In this document: in pieces, positions 26,494-33,872 of the stretch
Position numbering within the stretch: the first letter of the stretch is position 1
Layout of the letters: each line of letters starts with the position of its first letter
NCBI RefSeq assembly: GCF_039729145.1
Contig: NZ_CP155793.1
Coordinates: 3,720,001 to 3,784,000, forward strand
Direction of reading: 5' to 3'
Length of the DNA stretch: 64,000 bases
From: Microbacterium sp. SY138
GTDB taxonomy: Bacteria > Actinomycetota > Actinomycetes > Actinomycetales > Microbacteriaceae
Program-made: the position numbers and the translations under genes
The notes under the pieces: generated by a model
Seen by the model: only the letters and a program-made list of their open reading frames with translations
What the model was told of the DNA's origin: nothing
Database searches by the model: none

Positions 26494-27692
26494 TGTCCGC
26501 GTCCCCGAAGCTGCGCAGCACGAAGCGCGATGCCGACCGCTGGTTCCGTGAACAGGGCCTTCCGACGTTCGTTCCGCTGCGCCGCTGGTTCACCGACCTC
26601 CCCCGCCGTGTCGCGCCACTGATCGCGTGGGTCGCGGTGGCCGCGTACCTCTTCCAGGACGGGCTCGAGGTCGTCTTCGACTTCGCCCTCGACGACGACT
26701 CCACGGAGTGGGAGATCCTGCTCGTCCTCTTCGCCGTCGTGATCTTCCTGCTCGCGATCGGGCTCGCGTGGGCCGCCTACTACCTCGTGCGCACCCTGCT
26801 GCGTCGCCTCCCGGTGGGCATCGGCACCGCGGTCGCGCTCGTCCTGATCGCCTCGTGCCTCGCCTTCACGATCGTCTACGGCTACATCGCCCAGCCCGAC
26901 GCGACCGTCGGGCCGGTCCTGCGCACGATCCTGGTGCTCGGCCTCTGCATCCTGGTGACCGGCATGGGCGGAGGGGCCATGATCTCCTGGGCCTCGCGCC
27001 TCGCGGTGCGCAACGCCTCGGCGATAGGCCACATGGCGTCGATCGCCCTCCCGGTCATCCTCATGCTCGTCGTGTTCTCGTTCTTCTCGGCCGAGGTCTG
27101 GCAGATGGCATCCGCCCTCTCCTGGGGGTCTATCGCCCTGCTCGGCCTCGTCGTCGCGGTGCTCGCGGGGATCGTCGTGCTGCGGGTCAGCGCCTCCGAG
27201 ATCGACGATGACGCGCAGGCACCGAGCGCCGAACAGCGCGCCACCCTGCTCATCGGCACGCCCGCCGAAGGCCGCCCCGCCACCCCCGGCACTCCGGGAC
27301 GGCTGCGCGCACCGCAGCGCATCAACATCCTGCTCGCGATGACCGTGGCGCAGCTGGTGCAGGCCCTGTTCTTCGCCGGGCTCCTCGCGGCGCTGCTGAT
27401 CGTGATCGGAGGCATCGCCGTCCCCACGGGCGTCGTCGGCATCTGGCTCGGACCCGGCAGCACCGCACAGCCCCTCGCGGTGCAGCCGCTGGAGTTCTTC
27501 GGGGCGAAGCTGCCGCTCACCGTCAACCTGCTCAAGGCGGCCACCCTGCTCTCGGTGATCGCCGCCCTCCCCTTCGTGTTCTCCGCCGTGAGCGAGGCCC
27601 GCTACCGGGAGCGCTTCTTCGACCCGATCATGGCCGACATGCGGCGTGCGATCCTCGTGCGCGAAGCCGTCAGCACGACGACGGCAGGCTGA
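26493..27692 (+). CDS. Hypothetical integral membrane protein
   Basis: 399 residues starting MSASPKLRSTKRDADRWF, with a cytoplasmic basic N-terminus and about eight hydrophobic segments (around 40-60, 75-100, 110-130, 145-170, 185-205, 210-230, 285-310, 345-365). A 40-residue polar loop (about 235-280, Pro/Ala/Asp rich) divides it. I do not recognise a family. It is expressed from its own probable leaderless promoter, divergent from the HNH gene. Its 3' end marks the left border of the islet at 27.7-32.4 kb. Confidence 0.75.
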   Translation: MSASPKLRSTKRDADRWFREQGLPTFVPLRRWFTDLPRRVAPLIAWVAVAAYLFQDGLEVVFDFALDDDSTEWEILLVLFAVVIFLLAIGLAWAAYYLVRTLLRRLPVGIGTAVALVLIASCLAFTIVYGYIAQPDATVGPVLRTILVLGLCILVTGMGGGAMISWASRLAVRNASAIGHMASIALPVILMLVVFSFFSAEVWQMASALSWGSIALLGLVVAVLAGIVVLRVSASEIDDDAQAPSAEQRATLLIGTPAEGRPATPGTPGRLRAPQRINILLAMTVAQLVQALFFAGLLAALLIVIGGIAVPTGVVGIWLGPGSTAQPLAVQPLEFFGAKLPLTVNLLKAATLLSVIAALPFVFSAVSEARYRERFFDPIMADMRRAILVREAVSTTTAG

Positions 27693-27697
27693 GCTCT

Positions 27698-27722
27698 GTA
27701 ACTGTTCGGTCGCAGCACGCCC
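27698..27722 (+). repeat. Left 25-bp direct repeat flanking the MacB/I36 islet
   Basis: The unit is GTAACTGTTCGG, then T, then CGCAGCACGCCC. It recurs at 32441-32465 with one mismatch (C at position 13), 4,743 bases away in the same orientation. It lies 5 bases after the stop of the membrane protein. Interpreted as a duplicated target or attachment site; no integrase or transposase gene is present between the copies. Confidence 0.75.
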
Positions 27723-27743
27723 GGACGGCGTCCAGCGAGGATG

Positions 27744-29687
27744 TCAGCTGCGGAGGTTCTCCGCGGGGCGCAGACGCGCGGCGCGGATGGAGGCCAGTCC
27801 GCCTCCCCCGGCACCGACGATCAGGCCGACAGCGATGGCGATCGGAAGCAGCACGATGTCGAACACGGGGGCCCATCGTTGGCTCACGGTGACGACGAGG
27901 ATTGCCGCCATGCCGAGCACGAGACCTGCAGCCCCTCCGACGACACCGACGATTGCGGATTCGAGGGTGATGAGTTCCCCGATCTGTCGGTCTCGGGCTC
28001 CGAGCGCTTTGCGCATGCCGATCTCACCCCGGCGTGCGTTGACAGCGAGGAGCGTGGCGTTCATGAGTGCGGCGATCGCGACGATCAGCGCGAGCAGCGT
28101 GAACGCGGTGAGGGTGGCCTGCACCCCTTGTTCGACCTGCCCCCTCAGCTGTGCGGAATCGGTCGGCGCAACGACGACGATCCGCTCCGGCTCGAACGGG
28201 TTCAACGCCGAAGGCAATTGCTTGGCGACCTGCTGCGCTGCGCCGGAGGACGTCACGGCCAGCATCGTCACGTCTACGGCCCCCTTTGCTGTGAGGCCGT
28301 CGCGGGGTCCCACGACCACCTCGCCGCGGAGCAGGGGGAGGCGCGCGGACGTGGTGATGATGCCAGCGACGACATATGTGACGCCATCAACCGAGATCGT
28401 GGGAGCGCCATCAATGCTGCTGAGCCGCATGTCCTTCGCGAGAAGATCTCCGATGTAGGCCTCGCCGCCCGCTAGGGGTCCCGCATGCCACGGAGCCTCG
28501 TCGACCGTGAGACGCGCAGCACCGACGATATCTCCGATGGCGACGTGCGGCCGGATCTGGCGTGCCTCCGCGAACGTCGAGACCGTGCTGACGTTGAGAT
28601 CGATGACGACCGCAGCCGCATCCACTCCGCTGAGTCGCTCGATCGCCTGCGGAACCTCCTCGGGCGGAAGCGAGTTCTTGGCCCCCGTCGACCACGTCGC
28701 CGAGACCTCACGATTCAGGTGGGCATCGAATGTGGCGGATACCTGCGCTCGCGCCGATGCCGCAAGCCCGAGAGTGGTGATCGTCAATGCCACGGCGATG
28801 GCGACGGCGAGCCCCTGTCCGATCGATTGATACCTTCTCGACGTCACGGATGCCCAGGCGTCGCGAAGCATGTCGGCGAACCGGATGCGCCCGGTGAGCC
28901 GCACCCGCTCATCTTCTCTCGTGCGGGACGTGCGGGCATCATTCGAAGGAGAAGCCGGCGGCCCGTCCGCAGGGGCTTTCGATGCCGTACTCGCTCCGCT
29001 GCCGGACTGTCGCTCGTCGGACACGATCGCACCGTCGGCGATGTGGACCACACGACGCGCCCGTGCCGCGACCTCGGCCGAATGAGTGACGACGACGACC
29101 GTCGCCCCATCGCGATTGATACGTTCGAGCTCATCGAGAACCCGAGCGGCGTTGACCGAGTCGAGGTTGCCGGTCGGCTCGTCGGCGAGAATCAGCTTCG
29201 CATCCCCGGCGATCGCACGGGCGATGGCGATGCGTTGACGCTGCCCGCCCGACAGTGTCGAGGTGCTTTGGAAGGCGCGGTCTGCGAGGCCGACAGAGTC
29301 GATGGCGCCGAGAACGCTCTCACGCCGCTGCACACGGGGCACGCCCCGGTAGAGCAGGTTCAACTCGACACTGTCGACGGCCGGCCTGGCCTCGAGAAGG
29401 TGGAAGGCCTGGAACACGAATCCGATCTTCCGTGCGCGCACGCTCGCCGCGCGGCGACCGTCGCCGGCACGAGCTTCCTCGCCGTCGAGAACATAACTAC
29501 CCGCCGTCGGGTCGTCGAGAAGCCCCAGGATGTTCATCAGCGTCGTCTTGCCACCGCCCGATGGCCCGACGATCGCAACGAACTCCCCCTGGTCGATTTC
29601 CAGGTCGATGCCGCGAAGCGCATCGACCTCGGGCCGACCCGCCGAGGAGTACGTCCGACGCACTCCCCGCAACTGAATCAGCGACAC
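27744..29687 (-). CDS. MacB-type ABC exporter (ATPase fused to FtsX-like permease)
   Basis: 647 residues. ATPase at 1-230: Walker A GPSGGGKTT, signature LSGGQRQRIAIARAI, Walker B LILADEPTGNLD, His loop THSAE. A Ser/Ala linker (about 230-265) leads to TM1 (AVAIAVALTITTLGLA, about 290), a large extracytoplasmic domain (about 310-515) and three C-terminal TM segments with FtsX signatures (ARRGEIGMRKALGARDRQI). MacB proteins work by mechanotransmission, driving substrates outside the membrane together with a membrane-fusion protein, here encoded one base upstream. GTG start at 29687. Last gene of the four-gene islet. Substrate unknown; see neighbours. Confidence 0.9.
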   Translation of the reverse strand: MSLIQLRGVRRTYSSAGRPEVDALRGIDLEIDQGEFVAIVGPSGGGKTTLMNILGLLDDPTAGSYVLDGEEARAGDGRRAASVRARKIGFVFQAFHLLEARPAVDSVELNLLYRGVPRVQRRESVLGAIDSVGLADRAFQSTSTLSGGQRQRIAIARAIAGDAKLILADEPTGNLDSVNAARVLDELERINRDGATVVVVTHSAEVAARARRVVHIADGAIVSDERQSGSGASTASKAPADGPPASPSNDARTSRTREDERVRLTGRIRFADMLRDAWASVTSRRYQSIGQGLAVAIAVALTITTLGLAASARAQVSATFDAHLNREVSATWSTGAKNSLPPEEVPQAIERLSGVDAAAVVIDLNVSTVSTFAEARQIRPHVAIGDIVGAARLTVDEAPWHAGPLAGGEAYIGDLLAKDMRLSSIDGAPTISVDGVTYVVAGIITTSARLPLLRGEVVVGPRDGLTAKGAVDVTMLAVTSSGAAQQVAKQLPSALNPFEPERIVVVAPTDSAQLRGQVEQGVQATLTAFTLLALIVAIAALMNATLLAVNARRGEIGMRKALGARDRQIGELITLESAIVGVVGGAAGLVLGMAAILVVTVSQRWAPVFDIVLLPIAIAVGLIVGAGGGGLASIRAARLRPAENLRS

Positions 29688-29688
29688 G

Positions 29689-30927
29689 TCAACCGACTCG
29701 AACCAGTTCGCCGGCCTTCAGGGCACCTTCGTCGCGCGGCTCGACGGCTACCTCGCCCTGCAGTGTGCCCAGGACTGTGACCGGCACCTCGAGGAGCGTT
29801 CCGTCGGCCTGCTGCTTCGTCAGAACGTTCTTGTCAGGCCCCCGGTCCGACACGGCGAGAACCGGGACGATCAGCGCGTCCTCGGCCACGATCTGCTTGA
29901 TCACCGCCACCCGCGCCCGCCCCGACGACCCCGGCAGCGCTGTTTTCGGAACCACGGCGAAAGTGACCTCGGGTGCGGCCTGTTCCGCATCACCGTTCGA
30001 GCCCGATCCCTCTGAGTCTTCGGCCGAGTCAGAGGGGCGGATGTCTCCCACGATGCCCTCGACCTCAGTGCCACCGATCGAGATCACAGCCGCGTCTCCT
30101 GCGACCACATCCCCGAGATCGGTGACGGGAACCGTGATCGTGACCACCAGATCCGCCGACCCGAGGATGAAGTCCGGCACACCCTCCGCCGCCAAACGCT
30201 GCCCGACCTGAACACCTTTCACGACCTGCGCGGACGCAGAAGGCATCGCCAGAATTTCGGCGACAGGAACATACCCCTCGGCAGCCGGCGCCTTCTCGCT
30301 CGGATCCGCCGCCTTCTCGTCCCCCTCCGAGCTCGTCTTCTCCGCCGCGGAACTGCGAGTGGGGGCCTCATAGCCATTGTCCTGATACCAGCGCTTCACC
30401 GCCGCAGCCGTCTCGCCTCCGAACCGCCCATCGGCGTTGAGCTGGTACGACCGCGCCACGAGTGCAGCCTGCAATGCCTCGACATCCGGGCCACGATCCC
30501 CGACGCCCATGTCGCGGTAGAAGGAGAAGGCCGACTGCACACCGAAGAGAGGGCGCCCGTTGACCTCGGTGAGAACCTGCCCCGAAGAAGCGGTCGCACC
30601 CGTTGCCAGTGGGCGTCCGGTGACGACGGTGAGCGACGCTTCCGCGACAGGGAGCACCGTCACCGGAGTCTGCGTCGACGGCCCCGCCTGCCCGGTGAAG
30701 CCGACCTCGCCAGCCAGCGCCCCCTGCGTGACCTCTGCGAAGACCGGCCCGGGGGCGGGCGCCTTGGCGTTGGCCTCCTGCTGCGCCGACGACTGGAACT
30801 GCGCCGCAAACCAAAACCCGGCACCGATCAGCGCCACAATCAGCACCACAGCGATCACGACGATCCAGCGTGACCGTCTCGCCGTCTCCGGCACACCTAC
30901 TTCATCCATCGGACTCTCATCACTCAC
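29689..30927 (-). CDS. Membrane-fusion (adaptor) protein with peptidoglycan-binding domain
   Basis: 412 residues: N-terminal TM anchor (WIVVIAVVLIVALIGAGFWFA, about 21-41), a hairpin/lipoyl-like region, a PG_binding_1 module (DVEALQAALVARSYQLNADGRFGGETAAAVKRWY; key positions about 145-180), a charged Ser/Glu/Lys linker, then beta-rich MFP domains (VGQRLAAEGVPDFIL, VPKTALPGSSGRARVAV). In Gram-positive bacteria such proteins link a MacB-type exporter to the cell wall. GTG start at 30927, with the ATG at 30909 an alternative. Coupled to the MacB gene (1-base gap). Confidence 0.85.
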   Translation of the reverse strand: MSDESPMDEVGVPETARRSRWIVVIAVVLIVALIGAGFWFAAQFQSSAQQEANAKAPAPGPVFAEVTQGALAGEVGFTGQAGPSTQTPVTVLPVAEASLTVVTGRPLATGATASSGQVLTEVNGRPLFGVQSAFSFYRDMGVGDRGPDVEALQAALVARSYQLNADGRFGGETAAAVKRWYQDNGYEAPTRSSAAEKTSSEGDEKAADPSEKAPAAEGYVPVAEILAMPSASAQVVKGVQVGQRLAAEGVPDFILGSADLVVTITVPVTDLGDVVAGDAAVISIGGTEVEGIVGDIRPSDSAEDSEGSGSNGDAEQAAPEVTFAVVPKTALPGSSGRARVAVIKQIVAEDALIVPVLAVSDRGPDKNVLTKQQADGTLLEVPVTVLGTLQGEVAVEPRDEGALKAGELVRVG

Positions 30928-30973
30928 TGATCGGCCAGGACTCCTTGCCGAGCCCGCTCTCGCGACGCCTCTT

Positions 30974-31885
30974 CTAAGGCGCGGCTGGCGCGTTCTCCGC
31001 CACGATCGTCAGCAGCTTCTTCTTCCGTTCGATCGCGTCCGCACGGATCCGATCGAGCTTGTCCCTGTTCTCCGCGACGAGCTTCTCCTGCTCCTCCCAA
31101 TTCCGCTCATACCAGAGCGAGGCCCACCCACTCGACTCCTGGCACTCCGCATCAGCAACAGCCGCAGCAAGCTCCTCCGCCGAAGGCGCGGACGACGACC
31201 CGGTCACCGCACCCCACACCTCTGCCACCTCATAAGGAGCTCCTTCCCAAGGTTGCTCTTGAGTCACCGCGTAATCCACCCGTGGGGTCAGACACTCCCG
31301 CCAGGCTTTCACCGCCTTGACCACATCCGGATCCTGCTCCACGATGTCCCAAGCCTGGGCGGATAGCTCAGCGTTGTAGTTCAGCCCGTCGGCGGTGGAT
31401 GCGAAGTCCTTGTCTTTCGCGCGGATCTTGTCAGTGCAGGCCACGAGCGCGTCATCCAGTTCCTGATTCGGAAAGTACGAATCCACTGTCTCTGTGTATG
31501 TCAACCACAGCTCAGCGCTCTCCGGATCATCCAGCCGCGCGAAATGGTAACCCCACTTCTTTGCCAGTTCCAGATTGAACAGCCGCAGACCTACCCGGTT
31601 GAAGTCTTCCGCACGGGGGAAGTCGGTATCCTGCCACGGCACCGGCCACTCATACCCCTGCGCACCCAGACAATCCGAGATCAACAACTGCTCCGCATAG
31701 TTGTCCAGGTCCGGGGAATACACGACGAACTCATCAAGAGGCATCTTCCAAGCCGCTTGATTCCTCACCCCCGCATCCGCCTCACTGTCGGACGCGGTAC
31801 ACCCCACCAGACCCCCGGCAACCGTGACCGCAAGGACGGTCGCCATGACCAGGCGGCCACCTACGCGCGGAGAAGTCACCGGCAT
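30974..31885 (-). CDS. Cysteine-containing lipoprotein of unknown function (islet)
   Basis: 303 residues. Signal peptide with lipobox GLVGC (Cys about 29) indicates a lipid-anchored outer-face protein. Four further Cys occur in patterned settings (ISDCLGAQGYEWPV, LVACTDKI, WRECLTPRVDY, DAECQESSGW), suggesting two disulfides. The last 60 residues are charged and helical (YERNWEEQEKLVAENRDKLDRIR; coiled-coil-like). I do not recognise a characterised family. Its start overlaps the end of the I36-like gene by 10 bases, so the two are cotranslated; it could be a receptor, chaperone or immunity factor for the secreted partner. GC content is visibly lower than in neighbouring housekeeping genes. Confidence 0.75.
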   Translation of the reverse strand: MPVTSPRVGGRLVMATVLAVTVAGGLVGCTASDSEADAGVRNQAAWKMPLDEFVVYSPDLDNYAEQLLISDCLGAQGYEWPVPWQDTDFPRAEDFNRVGLRLFNLELAKKWGYHFARLDDPESAELWLTYTETVDSYFPNQELDDALVACTDKIRAKDKDFASTADGLNYNAELSAQAWDIVEQDPDVVKAVKAWRECLTPRVDYAVTQEQPWEGAPYEVAEVWGAVTGSSSAPSAEELAAAVADAECQESSGWASLWYERNWEEQEKLVAENRDKLDRIRADAIERKKKLLTIVAENAPAAP

Positions 31886-32325
31886 AGAGCCGAACCAACG
31901 CTACTGAGGGTGCCGCTGAAGTATCCCGACTCGATCTCGTCGTTGTAGCTACCCACATTGCCGAAGCCCTGCCCCCGGAGGATAAGGAGGCCCTTCCCTC
32001 CTGTCTGGTTCTGTCCTTTGTAGAGGTAGGAGTTCTGGGAGCGCCCGTTGTTGAAGGTGGAGGAGATGACGTCGCCGTAGGACCTCCAGCCGATGGCCAT
32101 GACATCCACGCAGTTCGCGAACTTGTGCGTGGATGGCTGCTGCCATGCGTCGTTGGTGTAGTTGTAACCCGAGTAACTGCACGTGTACCCGGATGGGCAA
32201 TCACTCGGCGCGGCTGCGGCAGGGCCCGCCAAGGCGAGAACTCCCACCCCGGACAGGACGAGTGCGATCAGCGCGCTGGCCGCTCTTGTGCGCCAGGTTG
32301 CGCGACGCGCGTGTTCCAAAGACAT
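31876..32325 (-). CDS. Secreted peptidase-inhibitor-I36-like protein (islet)
   Basis: 149 residues; start MSLEHARRATWR with GGAGG 6 bases before ATG. Residues 1 to about 40 are a signal peptide (ASALIALVLSGVGVLALAGPAAAA). The mature part of about 110 residues has four Cys (SDCPSGYTC, FANC, final ALC) and Tyr/Asn/Gly-rich beta strands (CSYSGYNYTNDAW, ISSTFNNG) like the crystallin-fold I36 family that includes the Streptomyces metalloproteinase inhibitor; resemblance is by pattern, not by alignment. Possible roles are protease inhibitor, toxin or wall-active protein. First gene of the islet operon, upstream of the lipoprotein, MFP and MacB genes. Confidence 0.7.
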   Translation of the reverse strand: MSLEHARRATWRTRAASALIALVLSGVGVLALAGPAAAAPSDCPSGYTCSYSGYNYTNDAWQQPSTHKFANCVDVMAIGWRSYGDVISSTFNNGRSQNSYLYKGQNQTGGKGLLILRGQGFGNVGSYNDEIESGYFSGTLSSVGSALCR

Positions 32326-32362
32326 GAGATCCTCCGATGCACCCGTCAACTAAAACAATACG

Positions 32363-32377
32363 TTCTACACAGTAGAA
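32363..32377. promoter_or_regulatory. 15-bp palindrome in the promoter region of the I36-like operon
   Basis: TTCTACACAGTAGAA is a perfect inverted repeat (TTCTAC/GTAGAA) with a 3-base centre, in an AT-rich stretch 38 bases upstream of the I36-like start. A possible -10 TATTGT lies next to it on the minus strand. It looks like an operator, but no regulator gene is present inside the islet. Confidence 0.5.
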
Positions 32378-32440
32378 ATGGTTCGTGTGCGCGTCTGTAG
32401 GCCGTTCGGGGGACAAGCGCGGTGCCCGCACGTCGCCCCC

Positions 32441-32465
32441 GTAACTGTTCGGCCGCAGCACGCCC
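32441..32465 (+). repeat. Right 25-bp direct repeat flanking the MacB/I36 islet
   Basis: GTAACTGTTCGG, then C, then CGCAGCACGCCC; identical to the copy at 27698-27722 except at position 13. It separates the low-GC islet from the GNAT gene leader. If the islet were removed by recombination between the repeats, the membrane-protein gene would directly precede the GNAT gene with one copy left. Confidence 0.75.
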
Positions 32466-32482
32466 AGCGCCCGTTCCTCCTG

Positions 32483-32545
32483 CTAGCGTCGGCGATGCGC
32501 ACCCGAAGCGCCGAAGAAGGATGCGCACCCGAAGCGCAGAAGAAG
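32483..32545 (+). repeat. GNAT leader: -10-like box and 26-bp tandem duplication
   Basis: A 26-base unit starting GATGCGCACCCGAAGCGC is present at 32494-32519 and again at 32520-32545 with a single mismatch. TAGCGT (32483-32488) lies 6 bases before the ATG of the first copy (32495), so leaderless translation could begin there in frame with the GNAT protein, 22 codons earlier than the annotated start. The ATG in the second copy is in a different frame because 26 is not a multiple of three. Confidence 0.65.
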
Positions 32546-32560
32546 AGAGAACGCCCGCCG

Positions 32561-33088
32561 ATGACAGCCGTGCGAATCAGGGACGCCGAGACCGCCGATC
32601 TCGAGACCATCACCGCGATCCACAACCATGCCGTGCTGCACACCACCGCGATCTGGAACGAAGAGGCGGTCGACCTCGCCGACCGCGTCGCCTGGCTCGC
32701 CGATCGCACCGCCCGCGGCTACCCGGTCATCGTCGCCGTCGACGACACGGGGGTGCTGGGCTACGCGTCGTACGCGCAATGGCGTCCGCACAGCGGCTAT
32801 CGCCACACGGTCGAGCACTCGGTCTACGTCCTCGACGGCCAGCACGGTCGCGGCATCGGCACCGACCTCATGTCGGCGCTCGTCGATCGTGCGCGGGACG
32901 CGGGGATGCACGTGATGATCGCCGGGATCGAAAGCGGGAACGCCGCCTCCATCGCCCTGCACGAGCGCCTGGGCTTCGTCGAGGTCGGACGCATGCCGCA
33001 GGTCGGTGCCAAGTTCGGACGCTGGCTCGATTTGAACATGCTGCAGCTGGTGCTCGACGACCGCCCCGAACCCGACGCCGGATCCTGA
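32561..33088 (+). CDS. GNAT-family N-acetyltransferase (phosphinothricin acetyltransferase-like)
   Basis: 175 residues from MTAVRIRDAETADLE. GNAT motifs: ITAIHNHAV and TAIWNEE (PAT/Bar-like N-terminus), VLGYASYAQWRPHSGYRHTVEHSVYV, acetyl-CoA loop QHGRGIGTDLMSALVD, and SIALHERLGFVEVGRMPQVGAKFGRW. The pattern is that of the phosphinothricin/methionine-sulfone acetyltransferase group, which acetylates amino-acid analogues; the real substrate here is unknown. A leaderless start at 32495 would add 22 residues. It is followed after 2 bases by the pnuC-like gene, so the two are coupled. Confidence 0.85.
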   Translation: MTAVRIRDAETADLETITAIHNHAVLHTTAIWNEEAVDLADRVAWLADRTARGYPVIVAVDDTGVLGYASYAQWRPHSGYRHTVEHSVYVLDGQHGRGIGTDLMSALVDRARDAGMHVMIAGIESGNAASIALHERLGFVEVGRMPQVGAKFGRWLDLNMLQLVLDDRPEPDAGS

Positions 33089-33090
33089 CG

Positions 33091-33804
33091 ATGAACCTGC
33101 TGCAGTGGTTCGTCGACGCCTTCAACTCGCAGTGGATGCTGCCCGGCGGGCAGACGCTCCTGGTGCGGGAGGTCGTGGGCAACGCGTTCGGTCTCGCCAG
33201 CGCGCTCGGCGGCATGCGACGCAAGGTGTGGGCATGGCCGGTCGGCATCATCGGCAACCTGCTGCTGCTCACCGTCTTCCTCGGCTCCGCCCTCAGCCCC
33301 GATCCGTCACTGCCGCACCTGCTCGGCCAGGCCGGGCGGCAGATCATGTTCATCGCGGTCGCCATCTACGGATGGGTGCGCTGGCGGAACCTCGACGGCG
33401 GACGCGTGGTCCCGCGCTGGGCGCCGACGAGCGCCCGCATCGGCATGGTGCTGGTGATGGTCGTCGGCACGGTCGCCCTGACCCCGCTGTTCCGCCTGCT
33501 GGGATCGTGGGAGCCGGTGTGGGCCGACGCCTGGACGTTCGTCGGCTCGCTGCTGGCCACCTACGGCATGGCGAAGGGCTGGACCGAGTTCTGGCTGGTC
33601 TGGATCGCTGTCGACGTCGTCGGGGTGCCGCTGCTGTTCAGCTCCGGCTACTACGCCACCGGCTTCATGTACGTCTTCTACGGCGTCTTCACCGCGATCG
33701 GCTTCGTGATCTGGTGGCGGGCGCAGCGCACCGCCGCGCATCCGATCGAGATCCTGCCGCCCGACCCGAGCCCGCGACGGCCGGAGGAGGAAGAGCTCGC
33801 CTGA
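33091..33804 (+). CDS. pnuC: PnuC-family nicotinamide riboside/mononucleotide transporter
   Basis: 237 residues with about seven TM segments. Family features: opening WFVDAFNSQWMLPGG, GNAFGLASALGGMRRKVWAWPVGIIGN, YGWVRWRN and the late WTEFWLVWIAVDVVGVPLLF. PnuC imports NAD precursors by facilitated diffusion, trapped by phosphorylation inside the cell. The C-terminal 20 residues are Pro/Glu rich. It sits 2 bases behind the GNAT gene; no NAD-salvage kinase is nearby, and the ATG has no clear ribosome site of its own, which points to translational coupling. Confidence 0.88.
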   Translation: MNLLQWFVDAFNSQWMLPGGQTLLVREVVGNAFGLASALGGMRRKVWAWPVGIIGNLLLLTVFLGSALSPDPSLPHLLGQAGRQIMFIAVAIYGWVRWRNLDGGRVVPRWAPTSARIGMVLVMVVGTVALTPLFRLLGSWEPVWADAWTFVGSLLATYGMAKGWTEFWLVWIAVDVVGVPLLFSSGYYATGFMYVFYGVFTAIGFVIWWRAQRTAAHPIEILPPDPSPRRPEEEELA

Positions 33805-33872
33805 GCTCCCCTCCCCCCGGACGCCCCCCCTCCGCCGCCTCGATGTCGCCCCTCCTCGACACGAGGCCGTCT

